DNA from: Ignelater luminosus | Taxonomy: Eukaryota > Arthropoda > Insecta > Coleoptera > Elateridae | Assembly: GCA_011009095.1 (NCBI GenBank) | Contig: VTPC01005692.1 | Span: forward strand, 5,213 to 69,212 | Reading direction: 5' to 3' | Length of the DNA: 64,000 nucleotides | In this document: one piece after another, positions 46,005-57,808 of the stretch | Numbering within the stretch: the first letter of the stretch is position 1 | How the letters are laid out: every line of letters starts with the position of its first letter | Position numbers and translations under genes: made by a program | Notes under the pieces: generated by a model | The model's database searches: none | The model's input: only the letters and a program-made list of their open reading frames with translations | What the model was told of the DNA's origin: nothing

Positions 46005-49000
46005 GTTGCCCTATAGGAGACCCACTGCAAACGCAAATGACAGTATAGCCTTCATCCGGGTTTGTAGTGCCTAGGTAACGGTGCCACTTGCATAGAACGT
46101 GAATAGATATTTCTTCATTTTCACTGAAGTATCTGCAACTGCTGTCTTCCTGAAGTCTGATTGTTGAGATAGATATATTGAAAAAGCAAGTCGATGATTA
46201 TCCATATAATATATTTATTATCTCCTCTGCTTATTTTGAGTAGGTAGACTGCAGTTCTAAGGGGAGGCCTCTTTATCAAGAGTCCAGTCACTGATGATTC
46301 TGTTAGCATAGCTTAAGTCGTTGCCTTCCACGCCATGGGATATGAGAGCTACCTACTTCTTTTGGCCCAAAGCGACAAGGGACGGTGACAGTCTAGGACC
46401 AGGTGTGATGGGGTAAACGAACGGTCAGGACTTGGTGCATATACTAATATGCTGATTTATGTATTCTCTAAAAAGATTTTCGTGAAGTAGAGCGCCTTCT
46501 CTCAATTTAGGTTGACACCTGGCAGAAGTGTAATTTAGACAAATTAGATATCTTCGTAGAAAACACACAAACCGTCTCTGTTTTAGAATAGACGTTTGAT
46601 AACCTTAGTTGTGAATCGTCGTGAAGTTAACTTTTGGATTATCGGAAATTAAAATTATATGGAATCATTGAAGTCTCAGGTTCAAGCAATAAGGAACTTA
46701 AGCCGATATCTCAGCGAGTCGCTCTTCGATGAGGCATCCCATCGTCCAGAAATCTTAAAATTGATCGTGAATATATCACAATCGACATATCAAAGAGTTT
46801 GTCAGACGAATGAATCCCATAATGCAGTAGCTGTGCAGAGTAGGACAGTTTTGGAGTCTTCTGCGTAATTATATTTTAAATTTTTTGAGATCGATTACCA
46901 AAAAAACAGAGGTTAGGTAGCTAAAGTAAATGATTAACTAAAATAAACCTTTCTAAGATTGTTTTGAGATTTAACCCTTGATTGTTTGAATCTATCCTGC
47001 AGTTAATGAGAAACTCCTTGATTAGAAATAAGACTTGTAAGGTCACAGGAACTTTATGATTAAGAACTTCATTTCGAATTCCATTAAATTTGTTGTTTGT
47101 AAAATAATACAGGCCTCGCAGGTTTACATGCGGAACGCCATTTAAATATTTGATTTTTTAATTTTATCTTACAAACTTGTACCGACAATAAAAGTTTTAT
47201 TGTACAGAAACACAATTTTTAAAAAAGCTATTAAAAATTATTTTGATTTATTTGAAGTATCGATTAGCAAAAGAAATCTTAGAATAATAGAATATTTTTT
47301 TGTTAACATTTTAAGGTGTGCCAAACTATAAAATAAGTACATACTTCGAATAAATATTGATTGGTAAATAATAAAAAGTGATATAATGACATTTTTTTCT
47401 TTATACAACAAAAGTTTCATTCGTTATGGAATGCGGTACAAAAAAATATGGTGTTGAAGTGATCGGTTATTCTCAGGCGTGATCAACCTTTTTCAAGGTT
47501 TTTTCTAATTACTAATTCTTTTTATTCAGAGAATATAGCACTTTCATGTTAATAGATAATTTTCTTTAAATTATCACCTTTAGTACATTAAAAATTCGGC
47601 GAGGTTTTTTGTGCACAAATAACAAAATAAACTTAATGAGATTTCCGTTTAGTATGACTGGTTAATTTTTTTTATCCTGTTTGTAATCCTTCCGGTAGTA
47701 GTAAGCTTTTATTATATTCTCTCCTTGAGTTGTCCACCATATAAACAATTTCGTCGGCGGTGTCTGTTGCCTCTGAACCTACGCATCCATTCAATAAAAG
47801 TTGGTCCCAACAAAAACTCCGCGCGGTTTTCCATACCCGCCGTCTCGGCGACCTCGTGAATCAACGACGTTTGACTTCCACCTTCCACGTATAAATAATA
47901 TGATTGACAATCTTGAAGGCGATTGACAATCTGTCCATATTTGGTACCGTTTTCTGTGTCTCGCACATTTTGCTGCTGATAATAAAATGCAGTTACATGT
48001 CCGTTCGTTCATTGGATTTTATTCCGCTGGTCATTGAGTTTCTTGAAGGGCTACTTTGTGATTCCGTTCGGGTATCTATGTCTGGAGATTTTTTTCAATT
48101 CCACCAAAGTGTTCTTTTTTGCTTGTGTCATAATTAAATTGCTAAAATATCAAACTCGTTCTAAAATACATTTTTCTAAATTATTTTAATATCATATAAT
48201 ATTTCAAATATTCTATTAACAGTATTTAACAATCGTTTCAGTCTTTAAATAAAATAATACAACCGTGGTGCTATATCATCGTTAAAATTTATCTAGTCAT
48301 GTCTAAATAAGGATGTCGATCAAAGCAAGTTGTCTCTTGTGTGGCCACTCCTCTTTCCTTTTTTAATTTGCACGTTTCTAAGGATTCTGGTCAGTCGTAT
48401 AGTTGGTATTATCCTTGATGGATGTTCGATGTCCTCATGGATGTTGATAATTACGCCTCAGTCTGTTATGGGTGAAAGTCATAATAGAATTTGATCGACG
48501 TATTGGTTTGTGTGTTGCAACGGTTTTATTATTGCCTTATTACGTTGCGACGTGCGTTTTATATTCGTTTGCTGTAACTTTTATGTGTTAGTGACATAAT
48601 TGGTTTTGAAACAGCATCACGACTACTTTTTACTTAAATCTTCAACTGCCATCTTCAGTGTTTTCGCTTTGAGTTTCGGTGCGCGAAATAAGTGCAGTGT
48701 TGGGTCTAGTGTTTACCTAATTAGACCATAAGTTGTTGTTTGTGAGTGTGTGTTGTATCTATTCTGTTTATAAGGATAGCGCGCGCGGGCTTCGCGTGTT
48801 GGTGTGTTCGAGGAGGTCGGGCTTCATTAAATGGCCATGTTAGGACTCCTCAATGTCTTATAAACCAACTAGTTACAAGCGAAAACTTGAAGATTGTGAT
48901 GTTGACAATGGACAGTTTTCAAAATACGTTTGCGTGGTTCTAACGGATATTGAGAGCTGACGGAAAAAAAGTGCATTGGATTACTTCGCATTTTTTCCAT

Positions 49001-52000
49001 TCACATCTGGCATTTGTGAATCGATTCAAAGTGTGATAATGGTTGTCAATCAAAGATGCACCTTAGCGAAATTATCCTCTATGTGGAACTCTAACGGGTA
49101 CGGTAAAAACCTGAAAGTCATGAATGAATGTGAATTTGTACAAAATGAAAACATTAGAATGTAGTTGGGAAATTTGTATTGACGCAGTTGATCTTTCCCC
49201 ACGGTCAAGACTTTATTCTCGTTTTAAAGTTTTATGTGTGTCATAAGCGTTATTGGTTTATTATTATTAGTAATAAATAATTGACACAGAATGTATTTTA
49301 GCACTTTCCCTGCGGACTTATAAAATGGAACGGGCGACATTAATGTTAAAGCATAAAACGCCTACTAGGATAACGTTAAAGTAATATCTGTGCGAAAGAC
49401 ACAAGGAATATTGGATATTATGACGTTATCTTGTTAACTCGGGGAAGTGTTCGGTTCAAAAGATATGTGGAAAATCGATTCACAACTTTGTTCGGAGACG
49501 AAAACAATCCAAGTCGATTAAATTCGCGTCACGTTATACTTTAAAATGTATTTGCCGCAATTACTGAATGAATGCATGAAGTTGGGCTGAATTTTAAAAA
49601 TGTGGTTCATACGGGGGTTCTTCAGTAAATCTTCCATATGTAAATGTTTTTTTTCTAATTTGATAAATCTTTTCAGAGATTCGGGGCACCAGTCATCGAT
49701 TAGTTTTGATTTAAATTTTAAAACAAACTTGATAATTCTTCGAGTTAATTTTGAATGTTTTATTAACAGATCTGAAATTGTTTAGATTGTTATCATTACC
49801 ATTATTCTAATCATTATTTACAGCTGTCGAAGCATTATTCGTCTTAACGGAATTCAGAACTATAATGCTTTACCTTTTTACTAAAGAAAATAATGACAAG
49901 TGAATGATAGAAAAGTATGTATGGGACGACCTCCAAAATAATTTACGATACAAACTCTGGTATCCTACCTACATACAAGGTCTTGAGACAGTAAAACCAA
50001 CATGGTTAGTCTCCTTATTATTAAATTGCCACAATCCTTATCAAATATAATTTTATTAGACATAATGGTAGTGTCGAATCGAATTATATGATTGATTGCA
50101 TTGGATTCCAATTCTTTATCAGTTAGTATTCAAATATAGCTATCTCAAAGCTGCGGGAACATATGCACAAAATATTTCCCGCTTTTAGATTGTGCAACTT
50201 ACTGAAATATTTATTTATTTAACATCATTTTATTTTTATTACCCTTACGTTATCAGACAATATCGGGTGGGAGTTCTAGAACAATTACTTAATTGCTACC
50301 ATTGTTAATTTGAGTTAGTAGGAGGTGGTCGTTGTTCTTCTTCCATAACCATTAAATTTACACAAATTTGATGACATCAGTGCGTATTTATTATTTTTCT
50401 ACATCTTTCGGTTAAGTAATAAACATTACCATGTAGAATCTGTACAACTTCTTCTCATAAACTTTCCTGTAGGTTTGTCAATGTCTGAAAGTTTCTCAAA
50501 TAATACTAATCGATAGAGATATGAAGGTAAGGTATTTTTGTAGTACACAAAAGCGAATTTATCACCACCTCTTTCTTAATTCCTATAAGGAAGATATCAA
50601 AATGGAAATGAGGTACATTTTTTAAAATATTCTGTTAATCATGGCGCCATCTAATGAATACAGTTATATGAAGCTCAGATTACACATTAATTTGTAAACA
50701 TCAAATTGACATTTTCAACACGTGCACTTCCTGCAGGAGATGGAATAAATAATGAAACATTAAATAAACGATAGTAATTTCTTATAAAACTTTCTGATCT
50801 TTATTATAAAATATCAACAGTTGCGTTAACTGTAGATAGCAACTGTCGTATAAGGATAATTTAGATTTTAACATCCTCGACGATTGCAGATGGTGTGTTG
50901 TGTAATGCATGCAAATCGCAATTTGTGCTTTATTAGCTTTATACGTTTGATAGCCACGAAGTGAAACTTTCGCTAAAACGCTCTCAAATCAATGTAACTA
51001 CTAATCTTATTTCCGTAAATAGCACGGTGTACGTAGGAGAACCACACGATAAGACATTTAGACTCATTATTAGTCATACACAAAACGTGCCACAATTGAG
51101 AATTATCATGGAAACACGTCGTCTAAAGAACAGCAGTAGTATCAATTAAGAATTCGTCTTTGTGAAGTTTTGCTCGAAATACTTCATGCGGGTGCCAAGT
51201 GAAGTTTTAAATAATTAATTCCTTTCCAGATTCTTCTCGGATTAATAAATTATGGTCTGTTATTTCTTATTTACGAAATTAGGTAGTAAAATTAAGCGAC
51301 CGTTTTATTTTAATTGCTTGCGAATTTATATTTAATTAGCGCCTTTTTGATGTTTAATTAATTATTAGTTTTAAGCGGATTGAATACTTTGCAAAAGTGG
51401 GAACTTTTAAAAGGTGTCGCGAACAGCAAGATAAATTTTGTATCCGTGTTTGTTTATTATACAAACAAAAGAAGGGTACCGGTTTTAAATGTTAATTGGA
51501 AAAGGACCTGTCAAGTTTATTTGTTGCTATAAATTATTATAATACTACTTGCCGGCAATTTGCGATTTTCTAATTAATGTCCATCAACCACTTTTTTTTC
51601 TTTTGTTGTGCGGGCGTGTATGTTTTTCGACCTTTTTCGAAACAATTTCGTTGATCATAGAAAGTGAACGATAAATTATTCATTATCAGAACAAATTTGA
51701 GATTCGTGTTGTAGAGGAACACCTCTAAATTAACTTCGTAAATATTGAGTAGATTTTGAACAAGTAAGTCTGTTAAGTGTTAGACAGTTTTAGCTGTAGA
51801 CCTAGAAAGTATCAAAATGTTTGCACTAACTCAATACACTAATTGTTCAAAATGAATCACTGAGTCTTGTGCCAAAAAGTCTTACGTCGACAAGGTTTCA
51901 TCGATTTAAATTGAACATGTTTAAATCGTGGAAACCTTGTCGAAGTAGACTTTTTGCAACAAGACCCGGCCATTCCGAACAATGAAATATTATAGTATGT

Positions 52001-52063
52001 TAGTGCAGTTAGAAATTGTGATAAGTAAAATTGTGTTGTTTGTCTTTTCAGTCTACAATTATA
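46005..52063. other. ssh intron C, long stretch; possible internal 5'-UTR-like region, no supported gene
   Basis: Mostly AT-rich. At about 48560-48960 the sequence changes character (more GC and TG), with TTCAGTGTTTTCGC, a GCGCGCGGGC stretch and a 35-codon open frame at 48853-48960 (MSYKPTSYKRKLEDC...). This could be an internal promoter and first exon, but nothing proves it. Other open frames (46659-46868, 47712-48012, 49600-49785) have no motifs. A hairpin at about 51880-51955 belongs to a diverged G-type repeat. Confidence 0.4.
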
Positions 52064-52987
52064 CAGGGTGTTACAAATTCGAGTAGTTGTATGGGGATCT
52101 CAAAAACCGTAAGAGATACGAATTTGTTTAAATTATTGCGAAGTTGTGCATTTATGTGCCTAACAACATGCCGTTAAAAAGTTAAAAAATTTTGAATATT
52201 TCCGGAGATATCCGGAAAAAACCGAAATAATAATTTTTCGTTTTTAATTTCTTACGCCTTTGTTTTCAAATTTATTTAAAAACTAATAGCACATTATTAG
52301 AGCACTTTTTTATGTTCTTTAAAACTGTATAATCGTTTTTCAAATGCGATGTTTCATATTTCAGATATCATCATCAGGTCGATTTTTTTCAATACGGACC
52401 TGGATTTCTTTTTACGTTTTTGTCGAAAACTGGTTTTCAAATGTATAAACCCACATTACTTTTTTTAAAAACTTGCGTTTTGTAGTAAAGAAAATGGTGC
52501 TTCTTTTATCGTCCAATTTTCCGCTAGTACGGTCCTGGATATCTTAATCAGGATTCGTGTGGTAAGACAAATTAACATAACTGTAAAACTCGGTTTGATA
52601 AACAAACTTAGTCCAAGTTTATTTAAACTTATTTTATTATTTTGTTCGCGTTAAAATGTATTTGAACAAACGAAAAGGAAAATTCACAATAACAACAACT
52701 AAAACTAGACTGAAATACTGAGAAATCTAATAACAATAACAACTATTAAAATTAAATTAAAAAATAAATAAATTTTTAATTTTTTCATAAATGCTCAAAA
52801 AGACCACCATTTGCTTCAATACATTGATTTATTTTTCGTTTTATAGTTATTATAGCTCTTTGAAGGCCCCTTCTGTCCAAAGAAGTAAATGTATTTAAAA
52901 TGCGCAACTTTGCAATAATTTAAACAAATTCGTATCTCTTACGGTTTTTGAGATCCCCATACAACTACTCGAATTTGTAACACCCTG
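52064..52987 (-). mobile_element. CAGGGTG-type TIR element C with 90-bp inverted repeats
   Basis: 924 bp. The left end CAGGGTGTTACAAATTCGAG (52064 on) is inverted at 52898-52987, with two differences over about 90 bases. TA lies outside each end. The subterminal block GTAAGAGATACGA starts at 52109, 45 bases in. Near the right end the minus strand keeps a transposase tail (52785..52877). It is a deletion derivative of a Tc1/mariner-superfamily transposon. Confidence 0.92.
52785..52877 (-). pseudogene. transposase C-terminal remnant in element C
   Basis: 30 codons and a stop on the minus strand: DRRGLQRAIITIKRKINQCI, then EANGGLFEHL. An R-x-I-x2-C-x5-G-x-FEHL ending is, to my knowledge, typical for several insect Tc1/mariner-superfamily transposases. 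The rest of the gene is missing, so this element was once mobilised by, or derived from, such an enzyme. Confidence 0.6.
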
Positions 52988-53097
52988 TATATATCAATAA
53001 CTCCTTCAATATTGAGAATAGCCAAAATGACCACTTTTTACTTTCTATTTGTACTGATCTTAAACTATGCATTCGTGAAATATTGAATGTATGTCCG

Positions 53098-54351
53098 AAT
53101 TTTTCTTATTTTTTGTTGTCTTAGGAAAGTGTAGTTGCTAGCCTCCTATGCGCCGTGGAATGGGAAAGCGAAAAGGCTGTATATATATATTTTTACCTAA
53201 GAAGTCATCTTCCAGATCAGAAATGCAAAAAACTGAAAACGGTGTATATACGATCCTAGCATGGACACTCTTTGAACTATAAAGAAGAATCTTCTCCCGC
53301 AGATGTACTTTAGTGGCTTATACGTGGTTCCGAAAAGACCCTCAGAACCGAATGGGGAGCTCTTCCTCTTCCACCCTTTCTAGTGCCGTTATTTTAGGGT
53401 AGTTAATGCTGACCTTTGTGCATTTTGCCTCCAAATTCGGTTAAAATAGCCGGGTGATCTTCAAAGATAGAAAATTTTGAAATCCTTTGGTTTTTCATCA
53501 TTCGTGCCGGAATGGTAGGGTATATCGATTCGAAACATTAACCACTGTAAAAAGAAGGTAAAGCTACGTAAAAAGTGTAATACGCTCTTTTTTTTCGAAA
53601 AGCATTCTGAAAATCGGATTTAGTGGTATAACGTAGGAGAAATTGGTCCCCATAGGCGTGTGGTCGTCTAGTCGATAGAACCGTTGCAGGGAGATATATC
53701 TCGCTATCGAATATTTCATACTCAGGGTGAGGGCTGTACCAAGAATTATCGCAATTATTAGCACGTGTGCAAGGAGGCGAAAACTGAACTTTATGTGCTG
53801 CTATTCACGGTTTCTCGGTTAACAGTTGAACATTAGTAACATACTTTTGTTGATCACACTTTATAATACACTTATGTTGGACTTTAAATTTGTAACTATA
53901 CGACCGAGAGGTATCGAAACGAGCTTTCGTGTTGTTTTTGTTTTTTTAGTATGACCGTATTACAGTTTTAGGAGTATTTGGAATTTAATTTCCCATCAAG
54001 AATTGGCTGATTATAATCATCCAAATCAGGAATGGTATGTCTCATCTAGATAAGACTTTTTTGTTATCATTATTAAAAATAGATATCTTCCCGTCCAATT
54101 GTTGACGTTATATGTGTATTAAAACTTTCTTGGCTTTGTTGTTTAGTCACATTTGAAAATGCAGTATCTCATTGAATAGATCATTTTTTTGTTTATAAGG
54201 CTCTTACATCGACCTAAAAAGCATCATCTTCAGGGTTAAAATTTGAAGAAACTAAAATCAAGTGAGGCATATTTAGTTTCGTGATTTTTCGTATGCACTT
54301 ATTGGATAGATAAACAAATTTTAGAAAATTGATTACCTTTGTTGAGTCATC
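53098..54351. other. ssh intron C; nothing recognised
   Basis: No exon, TIR pair or protein motif was found. The minus-strand frame 53564-53764 is AT-rich and has no motif. Confidence 0.45.
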
Positions 54352-54353
54352 TA

Positions 54354-55658
54354 TAGGGTTTTCCAATAAGAGGTGTTATTTTGAATAGCCCGCTATTTCG
54401 GTAGACGTCACTTTTGAAGCTATCATTCTTTGACATTTGACAAGTAGAAACTACGCCATTAATAAATATGGAACGATACACGCTTCAACAACGCATTGAA
54501 ATTATTAAAATTCACTATAAAAATGGTGAAAATTTGGCAGAGACGGTTCGTAAAACTCGAACATTTTTGGGTCACCGTGAAGCACCTTGTCGGACCGCAA
54601 TACAGAAATTGGTGAAAAAATTCGAGCTCTTGGGACAAGTTAGTGATGTGAAGAATAAAACCCGTGCACGTCGCTCAAGAACAGCCGAGAATATTGCTGT
54701 TGTAGCCGAAAGTGTTAAAGAAAACCCAGGTTTGTCCATTCCTCGTCGTTCTTTGGAATTAGCCATTCCACAAACGTCATTACACCGTATTTTGCATAAA
54801 GATTTGGGTCTTAAGGCTTATAAAGTCCAGTTAACACAAGAACTCAAGCCGGCCGATCATCAACAACGTCGTGTCTTTGCTGATTGGGTCGTTGAAATGC
54901 ATGAAAATGATCCAGAATTCCATCGAAAAATCATCTTGAGTGATGAGGCCCATTTCCACCTCGGTGGCTTCGTCAACAAGCAAAATTGTCGGATCTGGGG
55001 CTCAGAAAATCCAAGAGTTATTGTTGAAAAGTCTCTCTATCCTCAACGTGTGACTGTTTGGTGCGGTTTATGGTCCGGCGGAGTCATTGGACCTTACTTT
55101 TTCGAAAATGAGGCTGGAGCAACAGTTACGGTGACTGGATTGCGCTATCGAGAGATGATTAACGATTTTTTATGGCCGGAATTGGATGGTATTGATCTGG
55201 ACAACGTTTACTTTCAACAAGACGGCGCTACGTGCCACACAAGCAACGAAACCATTGATCTTTTACGGAAAAAGTTTCCGGACCGTGTTATCTCTCGAAG
55301 AGGTGATCACAATTGGCCACCGAGATCTTGTGATTTAACACCTTGCGACTTCTTTCTTTGGGGCCACGTGAAAGAGAAGGTCTACGCCAACAGCCCAGCG
55401 TCGATTCAAGACCTCAAAGATGGAATTCGTGAGGCTATCGAGGACATAGGGCAGCCACTTTGCGATTTGGTTATGGAAAATTTCATGAAAAGGATATTGT
55501 CCTGTAAGCGTGGTCGTGGTGGTCATTTGCCTGATGTTATTTTCCACTATTAACGGCATACCTTCCTCTTTATAATGAAATAAACATCCGATCATTTATA
55601 TTAAAAAATGGCACTTTTCTTTGAATATCAAAATAACACCTCTTATTGGAAAACCCTT
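54354..55658 (+). mobile_element. DD41D-type Tc1/mariner-superfamily transposon, apparently intact
   Basis: 1,305 bp. The inverted repeats beginning AGGGTTTTCCAATAAGAGGT are identical over 30 bases (54355-54384 and 55628-55657), with TA on each side (54352-54353 and 55659-55660). A complete transposase frame lies inside. Identical TIRs and an unbroken gene suggest recent movement. Confidence 0.95.
54468..55553 (+). CDS. transposase, IS630-Tc1-mariner superfamily, DD41D spacing
   Basis: 361 residues, unbroken. The N-terminal 110 residues form a paired helix-turn-helix region (LQQRIEIIKIHYKNG, then IPRRSLELAIPQTSLHRIL). The catalytic residues appear as D159 (ILSDEAHFHLGG), D252 (FQQDGATCHTS) and D294 (SCDLTPCDFFLWG). 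By my count 41 residues separate the last two, which is the DD41D class (rosa-like elements) rather than mariner DD34D. It ends with a basic MKRILSCKRGRGGHLPD, typical for this superfamily. The start at 54468 sits about 80 bases inside the left TIR and gives the expected length. It should act in the nucleus by cut-and-paste at TA sites. All three Asp are present, so activity is possible. A minus-strand open frame at 54572-54766 is only its shadow. Confidence 0.95.
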   Translation: MERYTLQQRIEIIKIHYKNGENLAETVRKTRTFLGHREAPCRTAIQKLVKKFELLGQVSDVKNKTRARRSRTAENIAVVAESVKENPGLSIPRRSLELAIPQTSLHRILHKDLGLKAYKVQLTQELKPADHQQRRVFADWVVEMHENDPEFHRKIILSDEAHFHLGGFVNKQNCRIWGSENPRVIVEKSLYPQRVTVWCGLWSGGVIGPYFFENEAGATVTVTGLRYREMINDFLWPELDGIDLDNVYFQQDGATCHTSNETIDLLRKKFPDRVISRRGDHNWPPRSCDLTPCDFFLWGHVKEKVYANSPASIQDLKDGIREAIEDIGQPLCDLVMENFMKRILSCKRGRGGHLPDVIFHY

Positions 55659-55660
55659 TA

Positions 55661-57253
55661 TATAGAAGCACATTGATAATCCACTTGTGGTGGCCTGCTC
55701 AACCGATGTGGCGTCAGTGCAAAGCTTGTGTGGCTCGTGAGTCTTTTGGGCAAGCCAACATTTGATTAATTTTAACTTAGAAAATCATCTGTCATGTGCA
55801 ACAGTAAGATATGTAAAGGACGTGGGTAATCCGTATCTAAATGGAATGATCATTGTCAGATTTAACCTGTTGGAAAGAATATTTAGGGGAAATTTAGCAA
55901 TGATATATTTTGGCAGTTTCAAAATTCATGAATCTAGAAAATCTCGAATCTTATTCATATCTAATTGAAGGAACACTTCTTGCATTAGTTAACGTTACAG
56001 TACTTTAACAAAAGCAATAAATTAAAAGTGTCCTTTGTTCATGTAGTGTAAATAACTACTACATGTATTATCTTGTTAGCAACTACAAATTTACAGCGTT
56101 AACCATAAATTCTATATAAAAAAAGCAGGAAAAAGACTACAAACACCATGTGTACTAAAAGTAGCCCGGTCACTCAAGTTATTAGAATTCAACATCCTCA
56201 ACACAATTTACCTACCGGTTATACAATAATAATTTTCACTTAACAAATTTTCCCAGCTGCGATTTCAAATGTATTCATGTCTACCTATCAATTACACTTT
56301 CTATATTTTCCATTTAACATTGAAAGTGAAATCTGAACCTATTTATTTCTGCTAGTACTACGTTCAGGTATTTTTAATAAGTAAATCGTGAGCAGCGCGA
56401 CATTGAAAACGCTGTTATCGACTTCTAGATTTTGTTTATGTAATGCAACAATGAATGACGTTTATTATGTTTGTGTATGTACAATAACGTCGAAAATATT
56501 GCTCAATTGCCTATTTTACAAATAAATCTCGTTTAAATAGTCCAGAGTATAAAACACTCGCTTTATTATCCGCACACGTTAACTAGTCGACCTTCATTAT
56601 AGAAAAAAATGTTTCAGCTATGCTTTGTATATTGTTAACAATTGTTAGGCGTTACTAAGTACACGAAATAAATAATTGAGTCATTCCAGCTTTTTGTTAT
56701 TGTTTTTATTAAATAACAATATCGACATTTAATTATTACGTGCACCACATCAGCATCATCCGCCTCTTCCTAATTAAAATGCATAACGAAATAGTGCTTG
56801 ACTTTTTTACATATTCCGTGTGGGAAATTCTTTAATATAGTAATAGCAGCTATAGGAATCCATCCATATTTAAAGTCTAGTTTTAATAACAACAATGATA
56901 ATTAATCCATTGTACGACTATAACTCTTGCAAACTTCCTGGAAATACGACTAGATTTATAATTATAACATTACACACATAACATTTGTATTTAGCTGTTT
57001 CAAGTTGATATATTACATTGTGACGTAGTTGTATTTTGGGTTTTAACCTATTTTAAAATAGAATTCGCGAGAATTCGTACGAATCTTACAAATTTCATTC
57101 TAAAATCGGTTGCTAGAAATTCAAATTAGCTCGTTGTATTATTTATAAACAAATGGAAATATAGGTTGTGTAAATTGACAACTTTTATTTAACGTTTGTT
57201 TTGAAAACATTTTAATGTCTTCACATTAAACAAAAGATAAACTAATAGTGCTA
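55661..57253. other. ssh intron C; nothing recognised
   Basis: AT-rich. The open frame 55762-55968 has no motif. Confidence 0.5.
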
Positions 57254-57255
57254 TA

Positions 57256-57806
57256 CAGGGTGTCTCGCAACATACATTTGATATTTCAGCAATGTATAGT
57301 TTAGGTCATTACAAGTCGAAAATATAGTGGCCATTTTGACTGTTCTCAACGTTGAAGGAATTTATGGGCATTTTTAATTATAGATTGAAAAGTACAGAAA
57401 TGCAATTATACTCATCAAGATTTTTAATTGCGTTAATCTACTACAACAGCGTACCTCGCCCGTATGAACAAAGTGAAAATTGTTCACTGTGTCTATTTAA
57501 ATTGAACATAGAGTGCGTGCTGTACCAAGCCACATATGCGGTTAGCACGCACAGTGGTTTAAATCAACGAAACTTTATCGACGTAAACTTCTTGACACAA
57601 AACTCAGGCGGGGCCGGGAACAATTTTGAACAATTATTATAGTGGGTTGATGTAATTAAAAATCTTGATGAGAAAAACTGCGTAGCCTACAACTAAAAAT
57701 TTCAGTCAATATTGAGAAGAGCCAAAATGACCACTCTTTATTGTCGACTTCTAGTACTAAATCTATATATTGATGAAATATCAAAGTCAAGTCACAGGAC
57801 ATCCTG
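57256..57806. mobile_element. CAGGGTG-type TIR element G
   Basis: 551 bp. The left end CAGGGTGTCTCGCAACATAC and the right end (CAGGATGTCCTGTGACTTGA read inward) share, further in, TTTGATATTTCA, CAATRTATAG and CATTTTG-CT-TTCTCAA over about 100 bases, with many differences. TA lies on both sides (57254-57255 and 57807-57808). The interior contains complementary segments around GTGCGTGC/GCACGCAC. Open frames here are repeat sequence. Confidence 0.7.
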
Positions 57807-57808
57807 TA

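Larger units (their letters stand above)
51800..53097. repeat. diverged G-family repeat interrupted by element C
   Basis: Left of element C a hairpin with GACAAGGTTTCATCGATTTA arms, and right of it CAATATTGAGAATAGCCAAA with ATGACCACTTTTTA, both match parts of element G (57256..57806). The copy is old and lacks clear tips, so its boundaries are approximate. Confidence 0.45.

Noticed and set aside
47712-48012. Overlapping minus-strand open frames
   Set aside because: No family pattern, and the two frames overlap each other as expected for chance frames.
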